DNA of 49,592 nucleotides from an uncultured Fenollaria sp. (GTDB taxonomy: Bacteria > Bacillota > Clostridia > Tissierellales > Peptoniphilaceae): assembly GCF_946221515.1 (NCBI RefSeq), contig NZ_CAMJVK010000006.1:1-49592 (forward strand), given 5' to 3'. Under the pieces are notes generated by a model. The model was not told where the DNA came from and did no database searches. It saw nothing but the letters and a program-made list of their open reading frames with translations. Below are positions 7,318 through 15,870 of this stretch, piece by piece (positions within the stretch are counted from its first letter, which is position 1; every line of letters begins with the position of its first letter). Position numbers and translations under genes: made by a program.

Positions 7318-7739
7318 TACTTCTCCTCATTCTTCTCTCTGTCGTACTCTTCTATAGCTTTTCTGATTATTTCTCTTTCTTGGCTGTATTTCATAAGCTT
7401 AATCGCTTCGTCTCTTTCATAAAACTTCGCCGTTTTAAAGCCTTCCATGCTCTGAGGCTTAGTGTGTGTGTCCTTTGTTGACATCAAAAAGAAATGCACT
7501 GTCTTATCAATCCTTATGTTTCTTACCTTGTTAATGAAAGAATATTCAATCTTGCCTAAATATTTTTTAATCTCGCCAGTGATTCCGCTTTCTTCCTTTA
7601 CCTCGCGAAGCGCAGCCTCTTGAATGCTTTCGCCGCGCTCTATCCTGCCCTTTGGTAAAACGTAGTCGCCGTTGTACTTTTTCAAAAGTAGTATTAAATT
7701 GTTATTGATAATTACGCCTCCTGAGCTAAGTACCCTCAC
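7317..7739 (-). CDS. Nudix hydrolase
   Basis: 140 residues. The Nudix box is complete: GRIERGESIQEAALREVKEE followed by SG, giving the GX5EX7REUXEEXGU pattern near residues 31-53. The enzyme should cleave a nucleoside diphosphate linked to another group with a divalent metal; the substrate cannot be told from sequence. Position directly before whiA resembles YvcI of Bacillus subtilis. Its start lies 5 bases after the stop of the upstream membrane-protein gene. Confidence 0.85.
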   Translation of the reverse strand: MRVLSSGGVIINNNLILLLKKYNGDYVLPKGRIERGESIQEAALREVKEESGITGEIKKYLGKIEYSFINKVRNIRIDKTVHFFLMSTKDTHTKPQSMEGFKTAKFYERDEAIKLMKYSQEREIIRKAIEEYDREKNEEK

Positions 7740-7744
7740 CTAAA

Positions 7745-8827
7745 TCACCTGAACAATCTTAAAAATTTTTCTTCCTCATCTGAAATATTGTCTTGACTGA
7801 GTAAATATTCCTTCTTGATAAGTATCTCTTCTAGTTTCAGCCTGCCCTTCTTTGTTAGAGCCACGCTGTAATCAGAGTCTTCTTTCTCTATATATCCCTT
7901 TTTTAATAGCACTTCATAGGAACTAGTTAATTTTTCCTCGACAAGCTTGTCAGCCTCGTCAACGCCTAAGTAGCTAGCAATTTTATCCTCTTTTATGTCA
8001 TAAAATTGATAAATTAAATAAATGTACTCATCTATGTCATTTATGTCAAAAGTTTTGCCGCTTTTTTCTTTTTCTTCGTATTTTTTCTTTATTCTAAATT
8101 TATTTCTAAATCTTTGGTTCTTTGTCATTAAAAATCCGACTATTAAAAACGCAAGTAGTGCCGCAGCTATAAGCCCCTTAAGAACTATCTCCGAAATGCC
8201 AGGCCTGTCAATGCGTGTAATTTGCGTCCTCATAAGCTCATCGTTTCGATAGTCTTCGTAGTCCATGTCCTCATAAGGCGCGTTCACGAACTCATTCTTC
8301 GGATACTTAATGCCTATAGCTATGTCAATAGGCTCGTCAATATCGTAAAGGCCAGTCTTACCATTGTCAAAAGTAGCGTTAAGACCCTTGGAAGTAAATA
8401 GTTCATATACCGGCTCGTCATTGTAAACGCTATCGAAGGCTATGTCAATGGAGTTGATATGCGTGTTAAAAGCTCTGTATAGACCAAAAACAAATCCGTC
8501 CGCTCTTTTAAATGCCTTTGGAAGGCCCTTGATCTTGTATGAAACTTCTTTGTCGCCGCCGTTAAAGTCAAAGATGTACTTAGTTCCCGACTCAAAGCTA
8601 TCTCTAAGGCTCTTTCCTTCTACATCGTAGACCTCAGCGCCCTTTGGTACATCAATTGCAAATTTAAAACTTGTGTGCTCTGTCTCGATCTTGACGTCTA
8701 CATACATCGCGTCCTCCATGAGATTCATCTTGTAAGTCATTTTATTTTCGCTCTTTGCAAAAGCATTAAATCCTGTCAAAATCATCAGCATGACAGAAAA
8801 AATTATTAAGAACTTAAATTTCTTCAT
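7745..8827 (-). CDS. Secreted/membrane protein with an extracellular N-domain and a cytoplasmic winged-helix-like tail
   Basis: 360 residues from the ATG at 8827, preceded by GGGGAGGAGAGTCAA; the longer in-frame start at 8857 lacks such a site and would bury the signal peptide. Order: signal peptide (MKKFKFLIIFSVMLMILTGF), an extracytoplasmic beta-rich domain to about residue 215, one transmembrane helix (IVLKGLIAAALLAFLIVGFL), a basic stop-transfer stretch, then a roughly 110-residue cytoplasmic part containing DKIASYLGVDE and YSVALTKKGRLKLEEIL, which reads like a winged helix. I do not recognise the family. It is in the same direction as the Nudix-whiA genes. A membrane-tethered regulator is a guess. 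Confidence 0.55.
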   Translation of the reverse strand: MKKFKFLIIFSVMLMILTGFNAFAKSENKMTYKMNLMEDAMYVDVKIETEHTSFKFAIDVPKGAEVYDVEGKSLRDSFESGTKYIFDFNGGDKEVSYKIKGLPKAFKRADGFVFGLYRAFNTHINSIDIAFDSVYNDEPVYELFTSKGLNATFDNGKTGLYDIDEPIDIAIGIKYPKNEFVNAPYEDMDYEDYRNDELMRTQITRIDRPGISEIVLKGLIAAALLAFLIVGFLMTKNQRFRNKFRIKKKYEEKEKSGKTFDINDIDEYIYLIYQFYDIKEDKIASYLGVDEADKLVEEKLTSSYEVLLKKGYIEKEDSDYSVALTKKGRLKLEEILIKKEYLLSQDNISDEEEKFLRLFR

Positions 8828-8867
8828 TTGACTCTCCTCCCCGTACTCTAAATACATTTATACCCAT

Positions 8868-9575
8868 TTACTCCATAAAAGCTAACAAATTCGCGTCCTT
8901 TTTTAAATTTAATTTATTAAAGTCATCTTCATTCATAGTGACTAGGCAAATGGCGGATGGCCCGCCCGATTTATGATAATCAAAATCATGGTTTACTATG
9001 CGCGCCCTTAATCCTGAGTGTGACTCGATCTCAGCTATTTCATGCGCCGCACCTTTTGAGCCGATAGGAACGATGTCATGAATATAGTTTTGCTCCTTTA
9101 AATATATATAATCACTCATGCTCATGGCTTTGTCGCGATGCTTTATAAGCTCCTCGCCGACAAGTGCCTGACCGATGGCGTAGACCCGATCGCCTTTTTG
9201 CGCCTTGCGTATATCATGCCCACGTCCCAAAACTGTAACGCCTATCCCAGTCATATTTGTTAAAAAATTTTCTTCGCTTGAACCGGTAAAAGCATTTTCA
9301 CTCGTCATGCCCGCTTCACTCATCGCCATCTTGATACCGCGAATAATTTTTTCGCCATAGGGCTCTCTTTCGTTACAAAGCGTGTCCACCAAGACCATGG
9401 GCGTGCTTCTTGCGCATAAAGCCTCGGCTATTGGCACAAAAGCCGCATAATATGACACCATTTCAATGTTTGCAAAAACTTGGTCACATGGCTTCTCACC
9501 TATGCCCCCAGCGCTGTCACAAGCAAGAACTAAATTCATTTCATCTAAAATTATTAAATCTCTAAATTTTTTCAT
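8868..9575 (-). CDS. PurM-like (AIR synthase-fold) ATP-binding protein, CblS-like
   Basis: 235 residues from an ATG with GGAGG five bases upstream. Motifs: LVLACDSAGGIGEKPCDQV, TPMVLVDTLCNEREPYGEKI, FTGSSEENFLTNMTGIGVTV and GRGHDIRKAQKGDRVYAIGQ, which follow the PurM/ThiL/HypE fold. The closest pattern I know is the alpha-ribazole kinase CblS of Firmicutes, used in cobalamin lower-ligand salvage, which is also a short PurM-like protein. No cobalamin genes or B12 riboswitch are visible nearby, so the substrate remains open. It is divergent from the M29 aminopeptidase gene. Confidence 0.6.
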   Translation of the reverse strand: MKKFRDLIILDEMNLVLACDSAGGIGEKPCDQVFANIEMVSYYAAFVPIAEALCARSTPMVLVDTLCNEREPYGEKIIRGIKMAMSEAGMTSENAFTGSSEENFLTNMTGIGVTVLGRGHDIRKAQKGDRVYAIGQALVGEELIKHRDKAMSMSDYIYLKEQNYIHDIVPIGSKGAAHEIAEIESHSGLRARIVNHDFDYHKSGGPSAICLVTMNEDDFNKLNLKKDANLLAFME

Positions 9576-9585
9576 ACGGCCTCCA

Positions 9586-9614
9586 TTACATATTTTTAAT
9601 AAATATGTTATAAT
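9586..9614 (+). promoter_or_regulatory. Promoter of the aminopeptidase gene
   Basis: A perfect TATAAT (9609-9614) lies 17 bases after a weak -35 box TTACAT (9586-9591), within the 94-bp divergent gap. The transcript would have a leader of about 50 bases ending in AAGGAGGG. Confidence 0.5.
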
Positions 9615-9669
9615 ATATATTATATCACAAGAAGAGTGTATTTAATACTTTAATTCTAAGGAGGGCAAA

Positions 9670-10899
9670 ATGAATTTTGAAGATAAATTAAAAAATTATG
9701 CGAAAGTTGTTATCGAAAGGGGCATAAACGTACAAAAAGGCATGCCGCTAGTTATAAATACTTCAACTGAGGCGATGGATTTCGTAAGACAATTAACTGA
9801 ACTTGCCTACGATAGAGGCGCAAGTGAAGTAATTGTAAGGATTCACGACGACGAATGTGACAGAATGAGCGCGATGATGATGAGTGAAGAGGCGATCAAG
9901 CACGCGCCTGAGTGGAAGCTTGATATGATGCTTGATTTTGCAGAGAGAAAAGCAGACTTTTTATCAGTAATCGCACCGAATCCGTCTCTAATGAAGGATG
10001 TCTCTCCTGAAAGACTTATGCTTATGCGCAGCGTGAACGCAAATCTGATGAAGCCTTTCCAAAAATACACTATGAACGACATAAACCCATGGTGCGTCGT
10101 AGCTGTGCCATCAAAGGCTTGGGCAGATAAAGTTTTACCAGACGCACCCGAAGACAAGCGTATATCAGAGCTTTGGGATTTAATATTTAAGATAGTTAGA
10201 GTAGATGGCTCTGATCCAGACAAGTCTTGGGACGATTTCGAAAACACTATACAAGAAAAAGCTAAATACTTAAACGAAATGCAATTTGAAAAACTTCATT
10301 ACAGTTCAAAATTAGGTACTGACCTTACTATAGAGATGCCAAAAAATCATCTATGGATAGGCGGCTCATCCATGAGCAAGACAGGCGTTCGCTTCACAGC
10401 CAATATCCCGACAGAAGAAATTTTCTCCGCTCCTAAAAGAGATGGGGTGAGTGGCATAGTTTACGCGACAAAACCATTATCACTATCAGGTAAACTCGTT
10501 GAAAACTTTTCACTAAGATTTGAGCATGGTAAATGCGTAGAAGTAAAAGCAGAGAAAAATCAAAAATTATTAGAAGATTTAATAGCGACAGATGAAAACG
10601 CTTGTATGCTAGGCGAAGTAGCCCTTGTGCAAAACGACTCACCTATTAGCAATAGTAAAAAATTATTTTACTCAACACTTTTCGACGAGAACGCATCCTG
10701 TCACCTAGCTTTTGGAGCTGCTTACCCAACTTGCGTCCAAGGCGGCGCTCACATGAGCGAAGAAGAATTACTTAAAAATGGTATAAATGATAGCAAAATT
10801 CATGTCGATTTTATGATTGGTGATGAAACAACTGAGATAATTGGGTATAAAGATGATAAGGAATACAAAATATTTGAGAAAGGCAATTGGGCCTTTTAA
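9670..10899 (+). CDS. M29 family metallo-aminopeptidase (AmpS/PepS type)
   Basis: 409 residues, normal for clan MQ leucyl aminopeptidases. Start confirmed by AAGGAGGG 7 bases upstream. It begins FEDKLKNYAKVVIERGINVQ. Metal-ligand regions are visible as DLTIEMPKNHLWIGGSS, FTANIPTEEIFSAPKRDGVSG, FEHGKCVEVKAEKNQKLLED, LGEVALVQNDSPI, FYSTLFDENASCHLAFGAAY and HVDFMIGD. The enzyme removes N-terminal residues from peptides in the cytoplasm. The membrane-protein gene begins 13 bases after its stop, so the two are probably co-transcribed. Confidence 0.9.
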   Translation: MNFEDKLKNYAKVVIERGINVQKGMPLVINTSTEAMDFVRQLTELAYDRGASEVIVRIHDDECDRMSAMMMSEEAIKHAPEWKLDMMLDFAERKADFLSVIAPNPSLMKDVSPERLMLMRSVNANLMKPFQKYTMNDINPWCVVAVPSKAWADKVLPDAPEDKRISELWDLIFKIVRVDGSDPDKSWDDFENTIQEKAKYLNEMQFEKLHYSSKLGTDLTIEMPKNHLWIGGSSMSKTGVRFTANIPTEEIFSAPKRDGVSGIVYATKPLSLSGKLVENFSLRFEHGKCVEVKAEKNQKLLEDLIATDENACMLGEVALVQNDSPISNSKKLFYSTLFDENASCHLAFGAAYPTCVQGGAHMSEEELLKNGINDSKIHVDFMIGDETTEIIGYKDDKEYKIFEKGNWAF

Positions 10900-10911
10900 G
10901 GGGGAATAATT

Positions 10912-12042
10912 ATGAACGAAAATTTTGTATACGATGAATTTAATCCGAAGATGAAGGGCGGAAGAGCAAGCGGTATCACAGAAATTTTTCAAGCAACAAA
11001 CTCATACATTAAAAATAATATCAAAGCGATACTTTGCTTTGCACTAGTCTACATCGTGCTTATAGGCGGATTTCTAGCCTTAAACGTTGGATCCATAATG
11101 CAAATCTCATCAGAGACATTAAATATCCAAAGGAAAGACTCTGGCAATTTCGAAGCCAAAATCGATGGTTTAGAAGATTTCACAAACGAGCTAGATGACG
11201 CAGAAAGCTTTGATGATGTTATGAGCAGCATAAAGAGTTTTAGAGACAGAGGCGGCTTAAACGATAAAGACCTAAACGCTTTCATGAATATCACAAGAAC
11301 ATCAACACTTATGATACTAAGCTTCTTAATCATGGGCATAGCAATTCAATTAATCGCCATCGCCTTCGTTACACACGTTAACAAGTGGATATTCAAGATG
11401 AATAGAGGTGTAAAAGACGTAACAGAGTCCGTATTCATCAAATTTATTAAAGGTATAGCAATAACAATAATATTTGGACTAATATCTGGCGCGACAGCCA
11501 TAATCTTTGGTATAATCAGCGCTATGACAGGCTCTTATGATGCTATAGTCATAATCATGACACTAGTTATAGCACTAGTAAACTTCTACATCGGCCTAGC
11601 AGGAGCCTTCGCCTACTACTTAGTTACAACAAACAAGTACATCGGCATAGGTACATGCATCAGCGCAGCCTTTGGCATAGTCAATAGATTTATATTCAAC
11701 TGGATAGGCAAAATGCTAATTATTTATATAGGCACTTTTGTAGTAGGAGGCTTCGCAACACTAGTTATAGCCTTTATTGCAACAGGACTAAGAGCACCAT
11801 GGGTATTTGCACTAGCAGCCATCCCTTGGATATGCGCTACGCTTTATTCAACAGTCTACTCACAAATGGCGATGTGCGACTACACAAACCAATACGAGTT
11901 TAGAACAGGAAGAGTAGTCAGAGACTACGACTACTACGACATCTATGAAGATGACGGATACGACTACACAGACAAACCAAGACGCTACCAAGACGACGAA
12001 GCAAGAAGCGTGGATGATTTTTATAATAACTTGGATAGATAA
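10912..12042 (+). CDS. Multi-pass integral membrane protein, function unknown
   Basis: 376 residues, start after AAGGGGGAATAATT. About six or seven hydrophobic helices are seen (roughly 38-58, 130-152, 178-206, 210-238, 258-290, 293-316). A soluble acidic loop lies between the first two (about 60-125), and the tail is very rich in Asp, Tyr and Arg (YDYYDIYEDDGYDYTDKPRR). The arrangement resembles the large group of uncharacterised membrane proteins related to glycerophosphodiester-phosphodiesterase membrane domains. I cannot name a family. It is the second gene of an operon with the aminopeptidase and ends before a strong terminator. Confidence 0.6.
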   Translation: MNENFVYDEFNPKMKGGRASGITEIFQATNSYIKNNIKAILCFALVYIVLIGGFLALNVGSIMQISSETLNIQRKDSGNFEAKIDGLEDFTNELDDAESFDDVMSSIKSFRDRGGLNDKDLNAFMNITRTSTLMILSFLIMGIAIQLIAIAFVTHVNKWIFKMNRGVKDVTESVFIKFIKGIAITIIFGLISGATAIIFGIISAMTGSYDAIVIIMTLVIALVNFYIGLAGAFAYYLVTTNKYIGIGTCISAAFGIVNRFIFNWIGKMLIIYIGTFVVGGFATLVIAFIATGLRAPWVFALAAIPWICATLYSTVYSQMAMCDYTNQYEFRTGRVVRDYDYYDIYEDDGYDYTDKPRRYQDDEARSVDDFYNNLDR

Positions 12043-12069
12043 ATAGAATTAAATTGATTAAATTGATTA

Positions 12070-12096
12070 AGCGCATCATGAGGTGCGCTTTTTTTG
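12070..12096 (+). terminator. Terminator of the aminopeptidase operon
   Basis: The stem AGCGCA/TGCGCT with an 8-base loop is followed by a run of T. It starts 28 bases after the stop codon. Confidence 0.8.
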
Positions 12097-12189
12097 TGGG
12101 GATAAGAAATAATGTTATTGCTTGGTCTTTTGTTATTATTTGTCAAGGCATGTCTTACACTTTGGAAAGTATTTTTAATAAATTTGACT

Positions 12190-12232
12190 GAAAATTAAGG
12201 GGAAAATTCCCGCTAATTTTCATTTTGCATAT
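12190..12232. repeat. Left copy of a palindromic repeat flanking the ATPase gene
   Basis: A 32-bp near-palindrome (12190-12221; left arm GAAAATTAAGGGGAA, two mismatches in the right arm) is followed by CATTTTGCATAT. An almost identical copy lies in the same orientation after the ATPase gene at 13567-13609. The right end of this copy runs into the -35 box of the ATPase promoter. Confidence 0.8.
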
Positions 12233-12260
12233 TGACTATGCTTTCTAAATCTATTATAAT
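12232..12260 (+). promoter_or_regulatory. Promoter of the DUF4143 ATPase gene
   Basis: TTGACT (12232-12237) and TATAAT (12255-12260) are 17 bases apart, a near-consensus housekeeping promoter. The -35 box touches the end of the palindromic repeat, which could make it an operator or attenuation site. Confidence 0.75.
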
Positions 12261-12305
12261 ATAGATAAGTAAAGGTATTGACCATATATTTATGGAGGTG
12301 ATATT

Positions 12306-13559
12306 ATGAGAATTTCAAGGTACAAGTACTTAAATGATTTGATAGTTAGGATGCACAATGGCTTAATTAAGGTAATAACAGGACTTAGACGAAGCGGAAA
12401 ATCATATCTATTGTTTGAAATATTTAAAAGCTATCTACTAGAAAACAATATTAGTGAAAGTCATATCATAGAAATATCTTTAGATCAAAGAAAAAATAAA
12501 AAATATAGAGACCCAGACCTTATTCTTGATTTTATTGAAAAATCTATTGCTGATGAAGATATGTATTACATCTTCTTAGATGAAGTTCAAATGCTTAATG
12601 ATTTTGAAGAAGTACTTAACTCTTTACTGCACATAAAAAACGTTGATATCTACGTTACTGGAAGCAATTCGAAATTTCTATCAAAAGACATAATTACTGA
12701 ATTTCGTGGCCGCGGTGACGAGATCCATATATATCCACTTGCTTTTAAAGAGTTTATGCAAGTTTATGACGGTGACAAGTACGAAGGTCTTTCTGAATAC
12801 ATGGTATACGGCGGTCTGCCTCTTGTAGCCACAATGAAAAATGATGAGCAAAAGGTGAAGTATCTTAAAAATTTATTTGAGGAAACTTATTTAAAAGACA
12901 TCAAGGAACGCTACAAGATAGAGAAAGTGCAAGAGATGGACGATTTAATCAAGGTCTTAGCTTCAAGCGTTGGCTCTCTTTCAAATCCATCGAAAATTGC
13001 AGACACTTTTAAAAGCTCATTAAAATCAGATATTAGCATGAATACTATAAAAAATTACATCACTTACCTTGAAGAATCTTTTTTGATTAACGAAGCCAAT
13101 AGATATGACGTCAAGGGCAGAAAATATATAGGCACTCCGCTTAAATATTACTTTGAAGATATTGGCCTAAGAAATGCAAAGCTTGAATTTAGACAAATTG
13201 AAGAAACTCATTTAATGGAAAATATAGTATACAACGAGCTTAGAGCAAGAGGTTTTGTGGTTGATGTAGGTATGGTTGAGACAAAGGAAAAGAATAAAAG
13301 CGGCAATTTTGAAAAGAAGCGTCTAGAAGTCGATTTCATCGCCAATAAAGGAAGTCTCAAATATTATATACAGTCCGCATATAGCTTACCAAGCGATTCA
13401 AAGATAAGACAAGAAAAAAGCTCCCTTCTTAATATTAATGATTCTTTTAAGAAAATAATTATAGTTAAAGACGTTATTAAGCCGCAAAGAGATGAAAATG
13501 GCATTGTAAGCATTAGTTTGTATGATTTTTTATTGGATGAGAATAGTTTGAGTTTATAA
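12306..13559 (+). CDS. AAA-type ATPase with a DUF4143 domain
   Basis: 417 residues, start after TGGAGGTGATATT. The N-terminal AAA_14 domain has a Walker-A-like GLRRSGKSYLLFEIF (about 27-41), a Walker B region YYIFLDEVQML, and the sensor segment VDIYVTGSNSKFLSKDI followed by FRGRGDEIHIYPLAFKEF. The C-terminal DUF4143 part has SFLINEANRYDVKG and a nuclease-like VDFIANKG segment. Such proteins are common, often multi-copy accessory ATPases of unknown function. The gene has its own promoter and sits between two copies of a 32-bp palindrome, so it behaves like an independent cassette. Confidence 0.85.
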   Translation: MRISRYKYLNDLIVRMHNGLIKVITGLRRSGKSYLLFEIFKSYLLENNISESHIIEISLDQRKNKKYRDPDLILDFIEKSIADEDMYYIFLDEVQMLNDFEEVLNSLLHIKNVDIYVTGSNSKFLSKDIITEFRGRGDEIHIYPLAFKEFMQVYDGDKYEGLSEYMVYGGLPLVATMKNDEQKVKYLKNLFEETYLKDIKERYKIEKVQEMDDLIKVLASSVGSLSNPSKIADTFKSSLKSDISMNTIKNYITYLEESFLINEANRYDVKGRKYIGTPLKYYFEDIGLRNAKLEFRQIEETHLMENIVYNELRARGFVVDVGMVETKEKNKSGNFEKKRLEVDFIANKGSLKYYIQSAYSLPSDSKIRQEKSSLLNINDSFKKIIIVKDVIKPQRDENGIVSISLYDFLLDENSLSL

Positions 13560-13566
13560 GCTCATT

Positions 13567-13609
13567 GAAAATTAAGGGGAAAATTCCCCTTAATTTTCAT
13601 TTTGCATAT
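13567..13609. repeat. Right copy of the palindromic repeat flanking the ATPase gene
   Basis: A perfect 32-bp palindrome (15-base arms, 2-base centre; 13567-13598) followed by CATTTTGCATAT, in the same orientation as the copy at 12190. It starts 8 bases after the ATPase stop. There is no T run, so it is not a typical terminator. Confidence 0.8.
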
Positions 13610-13643
13610 AAATATACGAAGTGGCTATACTATAATTATGGTT

Positions 13644-13672
13644 TTGCAAATATAGCTTCTTTATGTTATAAT
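13644..13672 (+). promoter_or_regulatory. Promoter of the B3/B4-domain gene
   Basis: TTGCAA (13644-13649) and TATAAT (13667-13672) are separated by 17 bases. The -10 box overlaps an upstream in-frame ATG at 13671, which therefore cannot be the start codon. Confidence 0.65.
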
Positions 13673-13706
13673 GACTACAAGAAAAAATATATTTAAGGAG
13701 GAAGAA

Positions 13707-14408
13707 ATGAGTAAATTTATAGCGGACAAAAGTTTTTTTGAATTATTTCCTGAGGCGAAGCTTGGGGTAATTTTGGTTAAGAATATGGAAAATTCTGACG
13801 AAAGTCCTATTGAAGTAAAAAAGATGCTGCTTGATGCGAACGACGAAGCGGAAAAATATCTTGTAGCTGGCCAACTTAGCGAGAATAAAGAGGTTGCTGT
13901 TTGGAGAGAGGCTTACAAGAAGTTTAAGACTAAAAAAGGCGCGAGATGCTCGATTGAAGCGCTTTTAAAGAGACTTTCTAAGGGTAACATCGTTGGCTCA
14001 ATCAATACTTTGGTTGACATATATAACGCTGCATCGCTTAAGTTTGCGCTTCCATGCGGTGCTGAAGACTCTGACAAGTTCGTTGGCGATTTGAAGCTTA
14101 CTATCACTGAAGGCGGCGATGAATTTCAAGCTATAGGTGAGGATCCGTCTGAGACTTATGAGGGCGAACTTTGCTACAAGGACGACAAGGGTGCTATCTG
14201 CAGATGCTTTAACTGGCGCGATGGCATCAGAACTATGATTACTGAGGATACTAAGAACGCTTTCATGATTATGGAGCTAGTTGATCCGGATAGATATGAT
14301 GCGCTTGAAGGTGCTCTTGAATTTTTGAAGGAAAATTTGACTAAGTACTCAAATGCGGATGTGGCAGTGCATATTTTGGATAAGGACAATCCTTCAGTAG
14401 AAATATAA
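13707..14408 (+). CDS. B3/B4 tRNA-binding domain protein (PheT B3/B4-like)
   Basis: 233 residues from the ATG at 13707, which has AAGGAGGAAGAA directly upstream; the longer frame from 13671 would begin inside the promoter. The sequence IVGSINTLVDIYNAASLKFA followed by LPCGAEDSDKF is typical of stand-alone B3/B4 domains, the editing domain of phenylalanyl-tRNA synthetase beta. DPSETYEGELCYKDDKGAI and CRCFNWRDGIRTMITEDTKN also fit. A role in clearing mis-acylated tRNA or a similar compound is inferred. A structured repeat and a strong terminator follow the stop codon. Confidence 0.75.
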   Translation: MSKFIADKSFFELFPEAKLGVILVKNMENSDESPIEVKKMLLDANDEAEKYLVAGQLSENKEVAVWREAYKKFKTKKGARCSIEALLKRLSKGNIVGSINTLVDIYNAASLKFALPCGAEDSDKFVGDLKLTITEGGDEFQAIGEDPSETYEGELCYKDDKGAICRCFNWRDGIRTMITEDTKNAFMIMELVDPDRYDALEGALEFLKENLTKYSNADVAVHILDKDNPSVEI

Positions 14409-14409
14409 A

Positions 14410-14540
14410 GAATTTTTTATTAGGATTGCGCCTGGAACTCGTTCGCTTTTCGGCAATGCTCGAGTATTGCATATACACTCCGCTTGCCTCAAAGTTCCAC
14501 ATCGTCCCATGCATCAATCCTATCTAAAAAATTAAGTTAT
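14410..14540 (+). repeat. Structured 3'-UTR repeat, family A copy 1
   Basis: The core runs from TTGCGCCTGGAACTCG to GTTCCACATCGTCCCATG and CATCAA. It is enclosed by locus-specific complementary arms (AATTTTTTA..AGGATTG on the left, CAATCCTA..TAAAAAATT on the right). The apical part GAGTATTGCATATACACTC can fold on itself. It lies immediately after the B3/B4 gene and before its terminator, so it should be part of that mRNA. Confidence 0.7.
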
Positions 14541-14574
14541 TTAAAGTAAAATTATTTTACTTGTTAAAAAGAAT

Positions 14575-14608
14575 GGGCATATGGTCTAAACCATATGCCC
14601 TTGTTTTA
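14575..14608 (+). terminator. Strong terminator, probably bidirectional
   Basis: Perfect 11-bp arms GGGCATATGGT and ACCATATGCCC enclose CTAA and are followed by TTGTTTT. It serves the B3/B4 gene and, on the minus strand, probably the antiporter gene that converges on it. Confidence 0.8.
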
Positions 14609-14665
14609 TCCAAATAAATATACTAGTTTTCGTCAAATGTGCTCAAGTGCTCGTTTAACGCAAAA

Positions 14666-15859
14666 TTATTTCTCAAGAAATTTTTTGTAGCTTAAATCCA
14701 TGAGCGTCGCTCCAAGTGGTGCTGTTATAAGTATCGCAAGTGCTGCAACTGATAAAATTATCTTGCCGCTTTCAAGTCCCATAGCTAATGGCACAGAACC
14801 TATCGCCGCTTGCACTGTCGCTTTCGGTAGATAACTAAAAACTGTGAATAGTTTTTCCTTCTTATTAAGTCCAGTGCCTAGAGTTGAGATGATTACCCCG
14901 ACTGTTCTAAACGCAAGCGCTAAAAATATCATGACCACAGCCATGAGCCCAGCGTCTAGTGTGTAGCGTATGTCGACCTCGGCTCCAACAAGCACAAAAA
15001 GCATGATTTCGGCAGCTATCCAAAGCTTAGCGAATTTTGATGAAAGTCTCGAAGAAACGCTCTCCACACTCTTTATTCTGATGGTCATCGCCATGGTAAC
15101 GACGGCTATAAGCGAGGAAATTGCGACTTTTCCCTTAAGTAGTCCCTCGATTGCAACTAGCAAAAAGCTTAGCGCCATGATGATTAGAGCTTTCATGCTG
15201 TTTCTTATTAGATGTTTTTTCGAAAATGATTTTTCAAAGACAAAGCTCGCCACAAGCCCAAAGACCGCACCTATTGCAATGCCTAAAACTATGCTGATGG
15301 GTATCGCGGCGAATTTACTTAGGTCAACGCCTTTGCCCATTGCCATACCTAAAAAGCTAGTGAATAGAACGATTACATAGATGTCGTCCATGGATGCGCC
15401 CGCCATAATCATTTGCGGTATGGCTTTTTTTGTGCCGAAGCCCTCATCCATGAGCATGGACATACGAGGCACAACGACTGCAGGTGAGACTGCGCTTAGT
15501 ACGGCGCCCATAAGCAAGGCGTCAATGGCACGAATTTTTAGCAAAATGGGTGCTAGAAGTGCATAGCCCAAAATTTCGAAGGTCGCTGGCAAAAAACTTA
15601 GTAAAAGTGCTGGTCTGCTTGCTTTTTTTAAATCGCTTAAGTCCAAGGATAGTCCTGCCTTGATCAATATGATGAGTAAAGCGATTTGCCTTAGTTCAGC
15701 CGAAATCGATAGGATTTTTGGGTCTAAGAGATTTAGTACGAAGGGGCCTAAGAGAATCCCTGTAAATAGCATGCCGACTATGCGTGGCAGCTTGAGACGT
15801 TTTGACAGCTCAGCCATGATTAGACCGAGTAATAGTATGAATGCGAGTGATTGTATCAT
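14666..15859 (-). CDS. CPA2-type cation:proton antiporter, fluoride-responsive by its leader
   Basis: 397 residues, about 12 transmembrane helices and no cytosolic nucleotide-binding (RCK) domain. The first helices read MIQSLAFILLLGLIMAELSK and RIVGMLFTGILLGPFVLNLL. Other CPA2 features are LLIILIKAGLSLDLSDL, GAVLSAVSPAVVVPRM and LVGAEVDIRYTLDAGL. Start confirmed by AAGGAGG. It exchanges a monovalent cation (Na+ or K+) for protons. About 190 bases upstream of the start is a fluoride riboswitch on the same strand. Antiporters of this kind are among the known gene classes under such riboswitches, so a role in fluoride stress is likely. Family A copy 2 lies between riboswitch and gene. Confidence 0.85.
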   Translation of the reverse strand: MIQSLAFILLLGLIMAELSKRLKLPRIVGMLFTGILLGPFVLNLLDPKILSISAELRQIALLIILIKAGLSLDLSDLKKASRPALLLSFLPATFEILGYALLAPILLKIRAIDALLMGAVLSAVSPAVVVPRMSMLMDEGFGTKKAIPQMIMAGASMDDIYVIVLFTSFLGMAMGKGVDLSKFAAIPISIVLGIAIGAVFGLVASFVFEKSFSKKHLIRNSMKALIIMALSFLLVAIEGLLKGKVAISSLIAVVTMAMTIRIKSVESVSSRLSSKFAKLWIAAEIMLFVLVGAEVDIRYTLDAGLMAVVMIFLALAFRTVGVIISTLGTGLNKKEKLFTVFSYLPKATVQAAIGSVPLAMGLESGKIILSVAALAILITAPLGATLMDLSYKKFLEK

Positions 15860-15870
15860 AATAAACCTCC

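Noticed and set aside
12190..13609. Insertion sequence with terminal inverted repeats around the DUF4143 gene.
   Set aside because: The flanking repeats are direct, each is itself a palindrome, the gene is not a transposase and no target-site duplication was seen.
13671..13706. An upstream in-frame ATG giving 12 extra residues for the B3/B4 protein.
   Set aside because: It overlaps the -10 box of a good promoter, while the ATG at 13707 has a strong ribosome site.
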